A DNA stretch of 64,000 nucleotides from Chryseobacterium panacisoli. GTDB taxonomy: Bacteria > Bacteroidota > Bacteroidia > Flavobacteriales > Weeksellaceae. Positions 53,591-62,658 of the stretch are shown piece after piece. The DNA lies in the NCBI RefSeq assembly GCF_008274625.1, contig NZ_VTRU01000002.1:186001-250000 (forward strand). The letters are read 5' to 3'. The translations under genes were made by a program, and so were the position numbers. Positions within the stretch are counted from its first letter, which is position 1. Each line of letters begins with the position of its first letter. The notes under the pieces were generated by a model, which had not been told where the DNA came from, ran no database searches, and saw only the letters and a program-made list of their open reading frames with translations.

Positions 53591-54346
53591 ATGAAAGGAT
53601 TTTATAGCGTATTAGGCCTTGTTTACATGGTGACGACTTCATTCTACATTTCCCCAAGAGTAGCGGCGAAAAGTGAGAATGTAAAAACAACGAAAACTGA
53701 AAAAGTAGCTGAAACGAAATCTGAGAAGAGCACAACAGCTGTATCTTCATCAGAAGCACTGTACCAATCAATTGCATTTGACCCTGAACACGAATTGAAT
53801 TATGAAGTGTTCTCTAAAGCATTGACTGGCTATGAAAATTTAAAAAAAGCAGGATTGCTTACCCAAGATTCGCATTTATTAACCATCTGCGATTTTTCTA
53901 TGTCTTCTAATACAAAAAGACTTTGGATCATTGATCTGGAAGACAAAAAAGTTCTGTTCAACTCTTTAGTAGCACACGGAAAAAATACAGGCGAAGAATT
54001 TGCGACGAATTTTTCTAACAAGGAAAGTTCGCTGCAGAGCAGTCTGGGATTTTATATCACGGATGCAACATATCAGGGTGATAACGGATACTCTCTTAAG
54101 TTATTGGGAATGGATAAGGGCTTTAATGATGCTGCATACAGAAGAGCAATTGTAATGCATGGTGCGGATTATGTAAGTGATACATTTGCTACGATGCACA
54201 AAAGAATCGGAAGAAGCTGGGGATGCCCTGCCGTCCCAAGAGAGCTGACGCAGTCTATAATCAATACGATTAAAGGAAAAAATTGTCTGTTCATCTATTA
54301 TCCTGATCAGAATTATCTTTCTTCCTCAGAATGGTTGAAAGCATAA
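53591..54346 (+). CDS. Murein L,D-transpeptidase catalytic-domain protein (YkuD_2 type)
   Basis: The 251-residue protein has an N-terminal signal (about 1-24), a Lys/Thr/Ser-rich linker, and a YkuD_2 domain (about 85-240) with IVMHGADYVS and the catalytic Cys212 in SWGCPAVP. The family makes 3-3 cross-links in peptidoglycan or attaches proteins to it, though many YkuD_2 members are uncharacterized. It would act in the periplasm. It is transcribed alone. Confidence 0.88.
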   Translation: MKGFYSVLGLVYMVTTSFYISPRVAAKSENVKTTKTEKVAETKSEKSTTAVSSSEALYQSIAFDPEHELNYEVFSKALTGYENLKKAGLLTQDSHLLTICDFSMSSNTKRLWIIDLEDKKVLFNSLVAHGKNTGEEFATNFSNKESSLQSSLGFYITDATYQGDNGYSLKLLGMDKGFNDAAYRRAIVMHGADYVSDTFATMHKRIGRSWGCPAVPRELTQSIINTIKGKNCLFIYYPDQNYLSSSEWLKA

Positions 54347-54353
54347 AAATAGA

Positions 54354-54383
54354 ATCGGCTGTCTCGCTTTTGAGACAGCCGAT
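54354..54383. terminator. Bidirectional terminator between convergent genes
   Basis: Perfect 12-bp arms ATCGGCTGTCTC and GAGACAGCCGAT with a 6-bp loop; T-rich sequence follows in both directions. Confidence 0.85.
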
Positions 54384-54389
54384 CCTATT

Positions 54390-56066
54390 TTAAGGCTGCG
54401 TACAATTACTCCCTACAAGCGGAGTGTATGTTGTCTGGGATTGTGTGGTATGAAATTTAAAATAACATCCATTATAATAAACCCCCTCCATATATCCCTG
54501 CAGATAATTATTGGCATGAGATATATCTAGATCTACCACTTTTGTTTCGTACAGCAGAGTAATCGTATTATTAAGAATTGTATGGCCAATAAAAGCCCGT
54601 TCAGCATTTAAAGCAGTAAGGATCGAATTTACCTGTGTTTGTGTAAGTGCCTGCTGAGCCATACCACGGTACCAGTATAAGCCATAAGTACTGCTGGTTG
54701 CTGTTTTGCAGTCTGGCGATGTACACATTTTGTTGATAACAGGATTTACATAGGTATTGAGTGTGGTGACAGACTGATTGAGTGCTATCACTTCCGGACT
54801 TATTCCAGCATGCAGAAATAGAGTGTTCCCGGCACGTTCAATCATATTTTTGCTGCGAAGCCATTTGCCCAGCTCACTGTTTGCATCATATAAAGTGGTT
54901 AGTGTTTCTCCTAGCACAAGAGTGTTGGCAGAGTATTTAGGATTTACATACTTGAAATTACCAATTAAATTCATAATATCATGGTTGCCAAGTATAAAAT
55001 GTACTTTTCCTCCTGCTGCCATGGCTTCCTGCTCCAGCTTGTAAATCAGCCAGAGACACTGTGAAACATACTGTCCACGGTCGAAAACGTCTCCCATAAT
55101 AAAAAGGTGGCCACCGCCATAGCTCCACTTATAGTTATCATTAATGATACCGGCTTTTCTAAGCATCAATATAAAGCCCATTATCCCCCCTTCAATATCA
55201 GAGGTGGCAAAATATTTAGCTGGCAGAGTAGGGTATTCGGCTTGTTCACGGTTGACTAACTGCGGCTGCAGGCTTACAGGGAAAGAATTTCCGTCAGGTA
55301 GCTGTATATTTAGGGCAACCTGGTTACGCATAGGAAATGTCTGGGTGATAAATCCCTGTGTAGGATCAATACTTTTTACGATATAACTGTTGTTCCGGAA
55401 AAATACATAGGGTCCGTCTGGATCCTGTTGCACGCTTTCACTGATCTTACAATCAAACGAAACATCACTACTGCTGGCATTTTGGTTATGTACTTCTATG
55501 GCAATGACATTGTCGCCGGTGTTAAAATAAGACGATGGGATGTTATAATTAAAGAAGTTATTTTCCTGCGCTGTAGGTAGAAATTCACTGGTGCCGGTGG
55601 TGTAAGTGATGGTTCCCGACTGTGGTAGCAGCATTGTTCGCAAAACTTCTGTTCCATTGATATATACAACAGCTCCATCATCATGAATCATTGATAAGAT
55701 CACCGATTGTGGAAGCGCATTAACATCTGGAATAGTAATGTGTTTTCTGAAATAATAGGTAATATGTCCTGATTGCAGTTCAGTAGCCTCATCTCCATCA
55801 CCAAAACCAAACTGTCCGGAACCGGTGGCCCAGCTGGCGTCATTAAAAGTTGTTGTACGCCAGGCTATGCCTTGGTCTGATCCATTATCAAGATATTTCC
55901 AGCTGGAATTCGGCATTAATAACTGATTGTTAGTTGTTTGCTTTATTAGGCTTCCGGAAGTTGTATCGTCCGTAGTTTCCGGGGCTGCGGGATTTAAAAT
56001 ACCGTTCTGACAACTAATTATCAGAAATAATAGTATAATAAAGTTACCTTGGATTATTTTTTTCAT
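54390..56066 (-). CDS. Metallophosphoesterase lipoprotein with an N-terminal beta-sandwich
   Basis: The 558-residue lipoprotein (lipobox Cys19) has an N-terminal carbohydrate-binding-like sandwich (about 50-210, with NSSWKYLDNGSDQG and ASWATGSGQFGFGDGDEAT) and a C-terminal calcineurin-like phosphoesterase domain. Metal motifs are GDVFDRG (325-331), GNHD (360-363), FLHAG and FIGHT. The first motif reads SDIEG (289-293), so the His of the usual GDxH is Glu292 here. It resembles Shewanella-like PPP phosphatases, is exported and its substrate is unknown. It is transcribed alone. Confidence 0.82.
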   Translation of the reverse strand: MKKIIQGNFIILLFLIISCQNGILNPAAPETTDDTTSGSLIKQTTNNQLLMPNSSWKYLDNGSDQGIAWRTTTFNDASWATGSGQFGFGDGDEATELQSGHITYYFRKHITIPDVNALPQSVILSMIHDDGAVVYINGTEVLRTMLLPQSGTITYTTGTSEFLPTAQENNFFNYNIPSSYFNTGDNVIAIEVHNQNASSSDVSFDCKISESVQQDPDGPYVFFRNNSYIVKSIDPTQGFITQTFPMRNQVALNIQLPDGNSFPVSLQPQLVNREQAEYPTLPAKYFATSDIEGGIMGFILMLRKAGIINDNYKWSYGGGHLFIMGDVFDRGQYVSQCLWLIYKLEQEAMAAGGKVHFILGNHDIMNLIGNFKYVNPKYSANTLVLGETLTTLYDANSELGKWLRSKNMIERAGNTLFLHAGISPEVIALNQSVTTLNTYVNPVINKMCTSPDCKTATSSTYGLYWYRGMAQQALTQTQVNSILTALNAERAFIGHTILNNTITLLYETKVVDLDISHANNYLQGYMEGVYYNGCYFKFHTTQSQTTYTPLVGSNCTQP

Positions 56067-56413
56067 ATTGGGTGTGGATTTGATTGATTGAATATTTATG
56101 AAGTCTAAGTATTTTTTTATTACTGATTGGGCTTATGTTTTTTGTTTGATATCCATTTTTCAAAATGAAATGGAGACTTTTATGATGAATAAAAATAATG
56201 TAATTTAATGTTAAAATGCTGTTTAAGTAAAAAATAAACAATATTTTACATTTACAAATGTGTATATGTTATTAAATATTGGTTTTAATTAATTTTTTCA
56301 ATATTAATTGACTGAGTTAAGATACCAATCTAAAGATGATAGGGTGATTTTTGTGCATAATAATACAAGAGAAAAGCAAAGTTTGCAAAATCTGGCTGAT
56401 TAGTAAAAATAAA
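56067..56413. other. Non-coding region between fabF end and the phosphoesterase gene
   Basis: About 350 bp of very AT-rich DNA with poly-A/T tracts and no gene-like frame. It must hold the promoter of the leftward phosphoesterase gene, but I find no exact TAnnTTTG at a good distance. Confidence 0.4.
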
Positions 56414-56441
56414 AACCCCTGTACTGTGCAGTACAGAGGTT
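56414..56441 (-). terminator. Terminator of the fabF operon
   Basis: Arms CCTGTACTG and CAGTACAGAGG (one bulge) form a hairpin followed leftward by a T-rich run. Confidence 0.85.
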
Positions 56442-56462
56442 CAAATTTATATCATTTAAATG

Positions 56463-57704
56463 CTATCTAAATTTCTTGAAAATTAAAGTCGCATTATGCC
56501 CTCCAAAGCCAAAAGCATTACTTAAAGCATAGGTAATATCTTTTTCTTTCGCTTCTCCAAAGACAATATTGATATCTTGTGGAATATTCTGGTCAATACT
56601 GTGAAGATTGATCGTTGGCGGAATAATTCCGTTTTGAATCGCTTTAATAGAAATTATGGCTTCCACAGCTCCCGCAGCTCCCAACAGGTGGCCTGTCATG
56701 GATTTTGTTGCGCTGATATCAAGATTTTTACTTCCTTTAAATAATTTATTAATTCCATTGAGTTCCACGAGATCTCCAAGCGGAGTAGAAGTGGCATGAG
56801 GATTAATATAATCAATATCATCTGCATTGATTTCTGCTTCGTTAAGAGCCAATTGCATTGCTTTGATTGCTCCGACACCATCAGGATGTGGCGCCGTCAT
56901 GTGATAAGCATCCGCTGTCATGGCTGCTCCTACCAGTTCTGCATAGATTTTTGCCCCTCTTGCCTTAGCATGTTCATATTCTTCAAGAATCAATGTTCCC
57001 GAACCTTCACCCATCACGAAACCGTCTCTCTCTGCATCATAAGGACGGCTGGCGGTCGCAAAATCATCATTTCTTGTAGACATGGCTTTCATAATGGAAA
57101 ATCCTCCGATTGAAGCCGGAGAAATAGCCGCTTCAGAACCACCGCTTACAATCACTTTTGCTTTTCCAAGACGGATATAGTTGAAGGCATCCATCAATGC
57201 TGTATTTCCGGTTGCACATGCTGAAACAGTAGTATAATTGATTCCCTGAAGACCATATTTCATAGAAATCATTCCCGATGCCATATTGGCAATGAATTTC
57301 GGGACAAAGAAAGGGTTGAATCTTGGTGTTCCGTCACCAGCTGCGAAGTTCATGACCTCGCTTTCGAAAGTCCACATTCCGCCTTGTCCGGTTCCCCAGA
57401 TGACACCCACATCAAATGGATCCATATTTTCAAGCTCAAGACCGGAATCTTTTAGAGCTTCCGCGGTGGAATACATGGCATATTGTGAAAATAAATCACT
57501 TCTTTTGATTTCGTTGTGTGCTAAATGTACCTTTGGATCAAAATTTTTAACCTCACAAGCAAAATGTACTTTAAACTTTTCTGTGTCAAAATGGGTGATT
57601 GTATTTGCTCCACTCACTCCATTGATGCTGTTTTGCCAAAATTCTTCGACATTATTTCCCAAAGGCGTCACCGCGCCAAGACCTGTAATGACAACTCTTT
57701 TCAT
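56463..57704 (-). CDS. fabF: 3-oxoacyl-ACP synthase II
   Basis: FabF elongates fatty acyl chains by condensing malonyl-ACP with acyl-ACP. The 413-residue protein has the catalytic triad Cys163 (SACATGN), His in PHATSTPLGD and His in KSMTGHLLGAAGAVEA. Length fits KAS II. It is the last gene of the TetR-thiolase-thioesterase-fabF operon; a genome normally has another fabF next to acpP, so this copy is probably a second one for a special lipid, which is inferred. Confidence 0.93.
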   Translation of the reverse strand: MKRVVITGLGAVTPLGNNVEEFWQNSINGVSGANTITHFDTEKFKVHFACEVKNFDPKVHLAHNEIKRSDLFSQYAMYSTAEALKDSGLELENMDPFDVGVIWGTGQGGMWTFESEVMNFAAGDGTPRFNPFFVPKFIANMASGMISMKYGLQGINYTTVSACATGNTALMDAFNYIRLGKAKVIVSGGSEAAISPASIGGFSIMKAMSTRNDDFATASRPYDAERDGFVMGEGSGTLILEEYEHAKARGAKIYAELVGAAMTADAYHMTAPHPDGVGAIKAMQLALNEAEINADDIDYINPHATSTPLGDLVELNGINKLFKGSKNLDISATKSMTGHLLGAAGAVEAIISIKAIQNGIIPPTINLHSIDQNIPQDINIVFGEAKEKDITYALSNAFGFGGHNATLIFKKFR

Positions 57705-57706
57705 AC

Positions 57707-58132
57707 TTAGTTATTGATTTTGAATAAATTCGAGGTTCCTCTTGCGATTAAGCGTGTTTTGTCTGCATTCCATATTTCGCATTGTGCATTTACGAATTGC
57801 TTACCTCTTTTAATGATTTTAGTTTCAGCTACAATATTATCATTTTCTTTTGCAGTTGAAAAATAATCTATGACATTATTTATGGTAGTAATGAAAGAAT
57901 TTTCATTTAAAGAAAACATGGTGGCGCCAATGATATCATCTACAATCGCTGCGGTAACTCCGCCGTGAAGATTTCCTATAGGATTCAGCCACTCTGCTCT
58001 TACTGTATATTGAAATTCCAGCTGGCCTTCTTCCACAGAAAGAACAATAGGATTGAGCCATTTCATAAAAGGAGATGGTGACTGGTCAAATTCCTTGCCG
58101 ACGAACTGTTGTAATTGTGCTAATCTATCCAT
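57707..58132 (-). CDS. PaaI-type hotdog thioesterase
   Basis: The 141-residue protein has the hotdog fold with the acyl-CoA thioesterase motif GNLHGGVTAAIVDDIIGATMFSL, the catalytic Asp being in VDD. It hydrolyses acyl-CoA or acyl-ACP thioesters, typically with aryl or medium chains in the PaaI branch. It sits 2 bp from fabF and 11 bp from the thiolase gene, so a linked role in fatty-acid turnover is likely. Confidence 0.9.
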   Translation of the reverse strand: MDRLAQLQQFVGKEFDQSPSPFMKWLNPIVLSVEEGQLEFQYTVRAEWLNPIGNLHGGVTAAIVDDIIGATMFSLNENSFITTINNVIDYFSTAKENDNIVAETKIIKRGKQFVNAQCEIWNADKTRLIARGTSNLFKINN

Positions 58133-58143
58133 ACTTTCAATTT

Positions 58144-59412
58144 TTATTTCTCTAAAATCATGGTTACTCCCTGTCCGCGGGCTGCACAGATGGATATGAA
58201 TCCTTTTCCATTGCCTTTTTCATCAAGTAATTTTGCCAAGGTAGCGATAATTCTTCCTCCTGTTGCTGCAAAAGGATGTGCGGCTGCAAGGCTTCCTCCC
58301 TTTACATTCAGCTTACTTCTGTCAATCTTGCCAAGCGCCTTTTCCAATCCGAATTTTTTAGCAAGCTCTTCATTTTCCCAGATTTTTATGGTGGCTAAAA
58401 CCTGTGCCGCAAATGCTTCATGGATTTCATAATAATCAAAGTCTGAGAGATTCATACCTGCTTTCTTCAGCATCCTCTCTGCTGCGAAAACCGGGGCAAG
58501 AAGAAGATCCTGTTTATTTTCTACATATTCTATTCCTGCCAGTTCAGAAAAGCTTATATAAGCCAAAATTGGAAGGTTGTTAGCTTTTGCCCATTCTTCA
58601 CTCGCCAGCAAAACGGCAGAAGCTCCGTCTGTAAAAGGGGTGGAATTTCCAGCGGTTAAAGTTCCGTTCTGTTTATCAAAAGCGGGTCTTAGCTGTGATA
58701 GTTTTTCAATGCTGCTGTCACGTCGCAGATTATTATCTTTATCTAAACCAAAAGCCGGAGTGATCATATCATCAAAAAAACCTTCATCATACGCTTTGGC
58801 CATGTTCTGATGGCTTTTTAAAGCGAGTTCGTCCTGTTCTTCTCTTGATATTTTATAATATTTGGCAGTGATTTCTGTATGTTCTCCCATGACAAGCCCG
58901 GTTTGAGGTTCCTGACCTTTGTAAGGAATGGGCATCCAGTCTTTCAGTTTCGGATTTAGCAGTTGTTTTAATTTTCCAAATGCTGATTTTTCTTTATTGG
59001 CCTTTAACAGGGCTTTTCTTAATCTTGGAGAAGATTCAAACGGAATGTTGCTCATGGCTTCCACTCCGCATGCAATTCCGCATTCTATCTGGCCTAACGC
59101 AATTTTATTTCCTATATAAATAGCTGCTTCAATACCCGTGTCGCATGCCTGTTGAAGATCACATGCAGGAGTTGCGGGGTCAAGAGTCGTATTCATCACG
59201 GTTTCTCTGATGAGGTTGCTTTCTGAAATATGTTTTATCACTGCACCGCCGGCAACTTCTCCGAGCCGTTTTCCTTTAAGGTGATAACGATCTATCAATC
59301 CGTTTAGTGAAGCGAGCAGCAGATTCTGATTGCCCTGCTCCGAATAAGCGGTATTCATTCTGGCGAAAGGAATTCTGTTGTATCCTACAATAGCCACTTT
59401 TTTTGTTTCCAT
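58144..59412 (-). CDS. Acetyl-CoA C-acyltransferase (thiolase)
   Basis: This 422-residue thiolase carries the nucleophile Cys90 in QQACDTG, the His of YEIHEAFAAQVL, and the C-terminal Cys/Gly block ICAARGQGVTM. It cleaves 3-ketoacyl-CoA or condenses acetyl-CoA units; the long form with KGQEPQTGLVMG fits the FadI-like group of beta-oxidation enzymes. The start is placed at MET, since an upstream start would overlap the tetR gene. It lies directly behind that regulator. Confidence 0.92.
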   Translation of the reverse strand: METKKVAIVGYNRIPFARMNTAYSEQGNQNLLLASLNGLIDRYHLKGKRLGEVAGGAVIKHISESNLIRETVMNTTLDPATPACDLQQACDTGIEAAIYIGNKIALGQIECGIACGVEAMSNIPFESSPRLRKALLKANKEKSAFGKLKQLLNPKLKDWMPIPYKGQEPQTGLVMGEHTEITAKYYKISREEQDELALKSHQNMAKAYDEGFFDDMITPAFGLDKDNNLRRDSSIEKLSQLRPAFDKQNGTLTAGNSTPFTDGASAVLLASEEWAKANNLPILAYISFSELAGIEYVENKQDLLLAPVFAAERMLKKAGMNLSDFDYYEIHEAFAAQVLATIKIWENEELAKKFGLEKALGKIDRSKLNVKGGSLAAAHPFAATGGRIIATLAKLLDEKGNGKGFISICAARGQGVTMILEK

Positions 59413-59422
59413 ATGGTATAAT

Positions 59423-60028
59423 TTATGATGGAAGAATATTGAGTTCATGATCAATCATGTGAGTGATTTTATCTAATGCATGGTTTAGAAAGCTTTGATC
59501 ACCCATGGTTTTTGAGAGCAGAATCCCACCTTCAATAAGCATGATGAATAGGGATGCATATTGCTCAGCATTTACTCTTTTATCAATTTCACCTTTCTTT
59601 TGCCCTTCCAGAATAGCAGTCGATATTTTTGACATCCATAGTTCAAAAGACTTTTTAACCTGGTTTTTTAAAGCAGGGAAAGAGTCATCCGCTTCCGTTG
59701 CTGCATTCATGATGGGGCAGCCTCCGTTTGAGAAGACAAACTTCCAGTTTTTCCGGTAAAAATCTACAAAAGCATGAAGTTTATCCAGGGCTTTAGGATA
59801 TTCATCGCTAAAAGAGCGGCTGAGTGTCTTGCCCAGCAATCCGGCATTGTATTTATAGACTTCAATGGCTACTTCATCTTTGTTTTCAAAATTTCCATAA
59901 ATACTTCCTTTCGTTAATCCGGTTGCTTGTGTAATGTCGGACAGCGATGTGGAAATATACCCTTTCGTATTAAAAAGAGTTGCTGTTTTCTCTATGATAT
60001 GCTGTTTTGTTTTTTCGGCCTTCGACAT
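59423..60028 (-). CDS. TetR/AcrR-family repressor
   Basis: The 201-residue protein has the TetR N-terminal helix-turn-helix (about 8-55, with LSDITQATGLTKGSIYGNFENKDEVA) and a helical ligand-binding domain. It controls the operon behind it: its promoter carries a perfect inverted repeat, AAAATATACC-ACTC-GGTATATTTT, at 60059-60082. Its likely ligand is an acyl-CoA or fatty acid, given the thiolase, thioesterase and KAS genes downstream; this is inferred. It is the first gene of the operon. Confidence 0.93.
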   Translation of the reverse strand: MSKAEKTKQHIIEKTATLFNTKGYISTSLSDITQATGLTKGSIYGNFENKDEVAIEVYKYNAGLLGKTLSRSFSDEYPKALDKLHAFVDFYRKNWKFVFSNGGCPIMNAATEADDSFPALKNQVKKSFELWMSKISTAILEGQKKGEIDKRVNAEQYASLFIMLIEGGILLSKTMGDQSFLNHALDKITHMIDHELNILPS

Positions 60029-60048
60029 TATAAATGTTTAATGATATG

Positions 60049-60056
60049 CAAATATA
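60049..60056 (-). promoter_or_regulatory. -7 promoter element of the tetR operon
   Basis: Read leftward it is TATATTTG, exact TAnnTTTG, 20 bp before the start; the operator lies directly upstream, between it and the -33 region. Confidence 0.7.
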
Positions 60057-60058
60057 CA

Positions 60059-60082
60059 AAAATATACCACTCGGTATATTTT
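60059..60082 (-). promoter_or_regulatory. TetR operator
   Basis: Perfect 10-bp arms AAAATATACC and GGTATATTTT around ACTC. ATACC-N4-GGTAT is a usual core for TetR-family repressors. Confidence 0.85.
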
Positions 60083-60119
60083 ATTTAAAAATTTACCGAC
60101 TACAGATGTTAGGAGGTTT

Positions 60120-60177
60120 AAGTTTTGGCTAAAGCCAATGGAATTATTTTAAAAAAGAAAACGGGCTAAAGCCCGTT
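60120..60177 (-). repeat. Dispersed palindromic repeat, copy C
   Basis: In leftward reading: AACGGGCTTTAGCCCGTT, T-rich spacer of 23 bp, then GGCTTTAGCCAAAACTT. It is the inverted near-copy of 44401-44459. It follows the OsmC gene and probably terminates it. Confidence 0.8.
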
Positions 60178-60208
60178 TCTATTGATATTGATATGCATTC
60201 TTTGATTC

Positions 60209-60628
60209 TTAGTTTTCTAAGGTTGCACTCAAAGTAATCTCAAAATTGAATGCAGCGCTTACCGGGCACCCTTCTTCAGCAATCTTAGCAAACTTCTGGA
60301 ATTCTTCTTCTGAGATTCCCGGAACTTTAGCAGTTAAAGTCAGTTCAGATTTTGTAATCTTACCAATATTTGGATCAAGAGTAATTACAGAAGTTGTTTT
60401 TAATTCTTCAGGATTGTAGCCTGCCTGTGATAATTCCGCATCAAGTTTCATAGTGAAACATCCAGCGTGGGCTGCTGCTAGTAATTCCTCAGGGTTCGTC
60501 CCTACACCATCCGCAAATCGGCTGTTGAAAGAATATTGAGTCTGATTTAAAGTTGTACTTTGAGTAGTTAAGTGCCCTTTCCCTTCTTTGATGGTACCGT
60601 TCCAAACGGCTGTTGCGTTACGTCTCAT
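60209..60628 (-). CDS. OsmC-family peroxiredoxin-like protein
   Basis: OsmC/Ohr proteins reduce organic hydroperoxides with two Cys residues. The 139-residue product has Cys57 in AAHAGCFTMKL and Cys121 in EEGCPVSAAFN, the OsmC-type pair, and the family start RNATAVWNGTIKEGKG. It is cytoplasmic and has its own promoter. The redox residues are seen; the substrate is inferred from the family. Confidence 0.93.
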   Translation of the reverse strand: MRRNATAVWNGTIKEGKGHLTTQSTTLNQTQYSFNSRFADGVGTNPEELLAAAHAGCFTMKLDAELSQAGYNPEELKTTSVITLDPNIGKITKSELTLTAKVPGISEEEFQKFAKIAEEGCPVSAAFNFEITLSATLEN

Positions 60629-60670
60629 AATGTTTGTTTTTGTATTTAATGTTGTTTGATTTTGATATTA

Positions 60671-60678
60671 CAAAGGTA
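60671..60678 (-). promoter_or_regulatory. -7 promoter element of the OsmC gene
   Basis: Read leftward it is TACCTTTG, exact TAnnTTTG, 42 bp before the start codon. Confidence 0.6.
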
Positions 60679-60714
60679 TGTCGGTTATAGAGTGTATTCA
60701 ATAGATAAAAAGAC

Positions 60715-61581
60715 TTAAATATTGTACTTTTTTCCCGACGAGTAATTTTTTTTAAAATTGGAAGGAGTGCTTCCTGTTTTATTGGTGAACAGCCGGTTAA
60801 AATAAGCCGGATCTTCATATCCCAGATTGTAGGCAATTTCTTTCACGGGTTTATCTGTGTAGAAAAGTAATCTTTTTGCTTCTAATAAAATTCTGTTGAT
60901 GATAAACTGATTAGGAGAATCGAGATTTAAATTTTTAAACTTATGAGTCAAAGTTTTCGGAGCCATATGAAGTAATTCGGCGTAATCTGTTACATTATGT
61001 TTTTCTCTGAAATGAATTTCCAGATGTCTGCTGAAATCTCTGAAGATATCAAGTTCGGTGCCGGGTATTTTTAGTGTTTCATTATCTATATTCTGTTTTT
61101 TCCATTTTCGGGTAGCCCTGATGATGATTTGTTTTACATAGGTCCTGATCATTTCCTCAGCAGACGAATCCTTCCATTCAAGTTCATCCTGAATATTCTG
61201 AAACAGACCTTTTATAAGAGTCGTTTCCGATGTGTCAAGCTCTACGAAAGGAATTTCAAATACATTATGAAAGAGAAGTCCATCACAGGCTACTTCTTTA
61301 TCATGAATCTGGATACAGTAGAAATCACGGTTGTAGAAAAGAAGGATCGATTCATCTTTTCCTTTTTCTATGTTTAAATGTTGGTTGGTCAAAAAAAACA
61401 GTGAAGGTTTTTTTGTTTTGTAATGATTAAAGTCTACTGAAAGTTCGTATCCTGAAGGAATGAAAAATACTTTAATATCAGTTCTGAAACGATTCCCATT
61501 GAAGTTTTCGAGATTTTCTGCTGAAAATACTTCGAGTCCGAGTCTTTTATAGTGATCTTCAAAAATAAGCTGTTGCGGCAT
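60715..61581 (-). CDS. AraC-family transcriptional regulator
   Basis: The 288-residue protein has an N-terminal cupin-like sensing domain (about 1-170) and a C-terminal AraC double helix-turn-helix (about 180-288, with AELLHMAPKTLTHKFKNL and VKEIAYNLGYEDPAYFNRLFTNKTGSTPSNFKK). The effector is unknown. It runs away from the second AraC gene to its right and towards the OsmC gene, 86 bp away, though the OsmC gene has its own promoter. Confidence 0.92.
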   Translation of the reverse strand: MPQQLIFEDHYKRLGLEVFSAENLENFNGNRFRTDIKVFFIPSGYELSVDFNHYKTKKPSLFFLTNQHLNIEKGKDESILLFYNRDFYCIQIHDKEVACDGLLFHNVFEIPFVELDTSETTLIKGLFQNIQDELEWKDSSAEEMIRTYVKQIIIRATRKWKKQNIDNETLKIPGTELDIFRDFSRHLEIHFREKHNVTDYAELLHMAPKTLTHKFKNLNLDSPNQFIINRILLEAKRLLFYTDKPVKEIAYNLGYEDPAYFNRLFTNKTGSTPSNFKKNYSSGKKYNI

Positions 61582-61779
61582 ACTTTAACTTTAGTTTAAA
61601 GATACAAAAAAGCATGATTTGAACTGGATTAAATTATTGAAACCCAAATTTCTGGTGTCAGACATATAGAATTAGAATAAAATAAATCGGAAATATGTTT
61701 TTACATTGATATTATTTTATCATTTTTACAAAGATTTGTACTGCGACCTAAATTATTAAACTTTTTTTAAACTGCCTGC

Positions 61780-62658
61780 ATGAGCGAATTAGAAAATATT
61801 CTGAGAGAAATAACTCCACTATCTCCTGAGGACAGTTTTCTCGTGTTTGACAGGATTAAAGCGTCATTCGACTTTCCGTATCATTATCATCCGGAAATTG
61901 AAATCAACTTTATCTACAAAGGAAAAGGATACCGCAGAATGGTTGGAGATCACACCGGAGAAATAGGAAATATAGAACTGGTTCTGGTAGGGCCTAATTT
62001 ACCGCATTGCTGGGCCAATTACAGATGCAAAAACAGGAAAACCCACGAAATCACGATACAGTTTAATCAGGATTTCTTTCAACAGTCACTGATGGAGAAA
62101 AATATTCTGAAACCCATCAACAATCTGATGAAAGATTCTATCAGAGGAATTCTTTTTTCTTCAGAAACTGCTGAGAAACTAAAAGATTCGTTTCTCAATC
62201 TTTCAAAGATGAGCAGCTTTGAATCATTCATAGAAATTATGAAAATTCTGAATGAACTGGCTGTTGCAGAAAACAAGACACTTTTGTCTTCCTATAGTAT
62301 TGAGCTTGAAACCTTTGCTGATAATGATAAAATGAAGGTAGTTCATGATTTTGTACATAAGAATTTTGAAAATAAAATAACGCTGGACAAAGTAGCCTCC
62401 TTGGTGAATATGAGCAATGTAACCTTCAACAGATTTATTAAAAAAAGAACCGGAAAGACTTTCATTAATTATCTGAATGAAATAAGAATCAGCTATGCTG
62501 CACGCTGGCTGATGGAAAAGAACCTTACCGTTTTTGAGATCGCTTTTGAAGCAGGGTTTAACAATATTGCGAACTTCAATAAGGTATTTAAGTCAATTAA
62601 AAAAACAACTCCCACTGAATTTAAAGAACAATTCAAAGGAGTGAAAAAAATCGAATAA
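61780..62658 (+). CDS. AraC-family regulator with cupin N terminus
   Basis: The 292-residue protein has an N-terminal cupin (DFPYHYHPEIEINFIYKGKG near residue 30-50, the AraC arm/ligand domain) and a C-terminal AraC DNA-binding domain (about 185-285, LDKVASLVNMSNVTFNRFIKK and EIAFEAGFNNIANFNKVFKSIKKTTPTEFK). Regulators of this type often control sugar uptake; it directly precedes the SusC-like receptor gene on the same strand, so it may regulate that locus. This link is inferred. Confidence 0.9.
   Translation: MSELENILREITPLSPEDSFLVFDRIKASFDFPYHYHPEIEINFIYKGKGYRRMVGDHTGEIGNIELVLVGPNLPHCWANYRCKNRKTHEITIQFNQDFFQQSLMEKNILKPINNLMKDSIRGILFSSETAEKLKDSFLNLSKMSSFESFIEIMKILNELAVAENKTLLSSYSIELETFADNDKMKVVHDFVHKNFENKITLDKVASLVNMSNVTFNRFIKKRTGKTFINYLNEIRISYAARWLMEKNLTVFEIAFEAGFNNIANFNKVFKSIKKTTPTEFKEQFKGVKKIE

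Noticed and set aside
60618..60836. 72-residue leftward frame between the OsmC and AraC genes
   Set aside because: It overlaps the end of the AraC gene and the OsmC promoter in another frame; the AraC helix-turn-helix accounts for the sequence.
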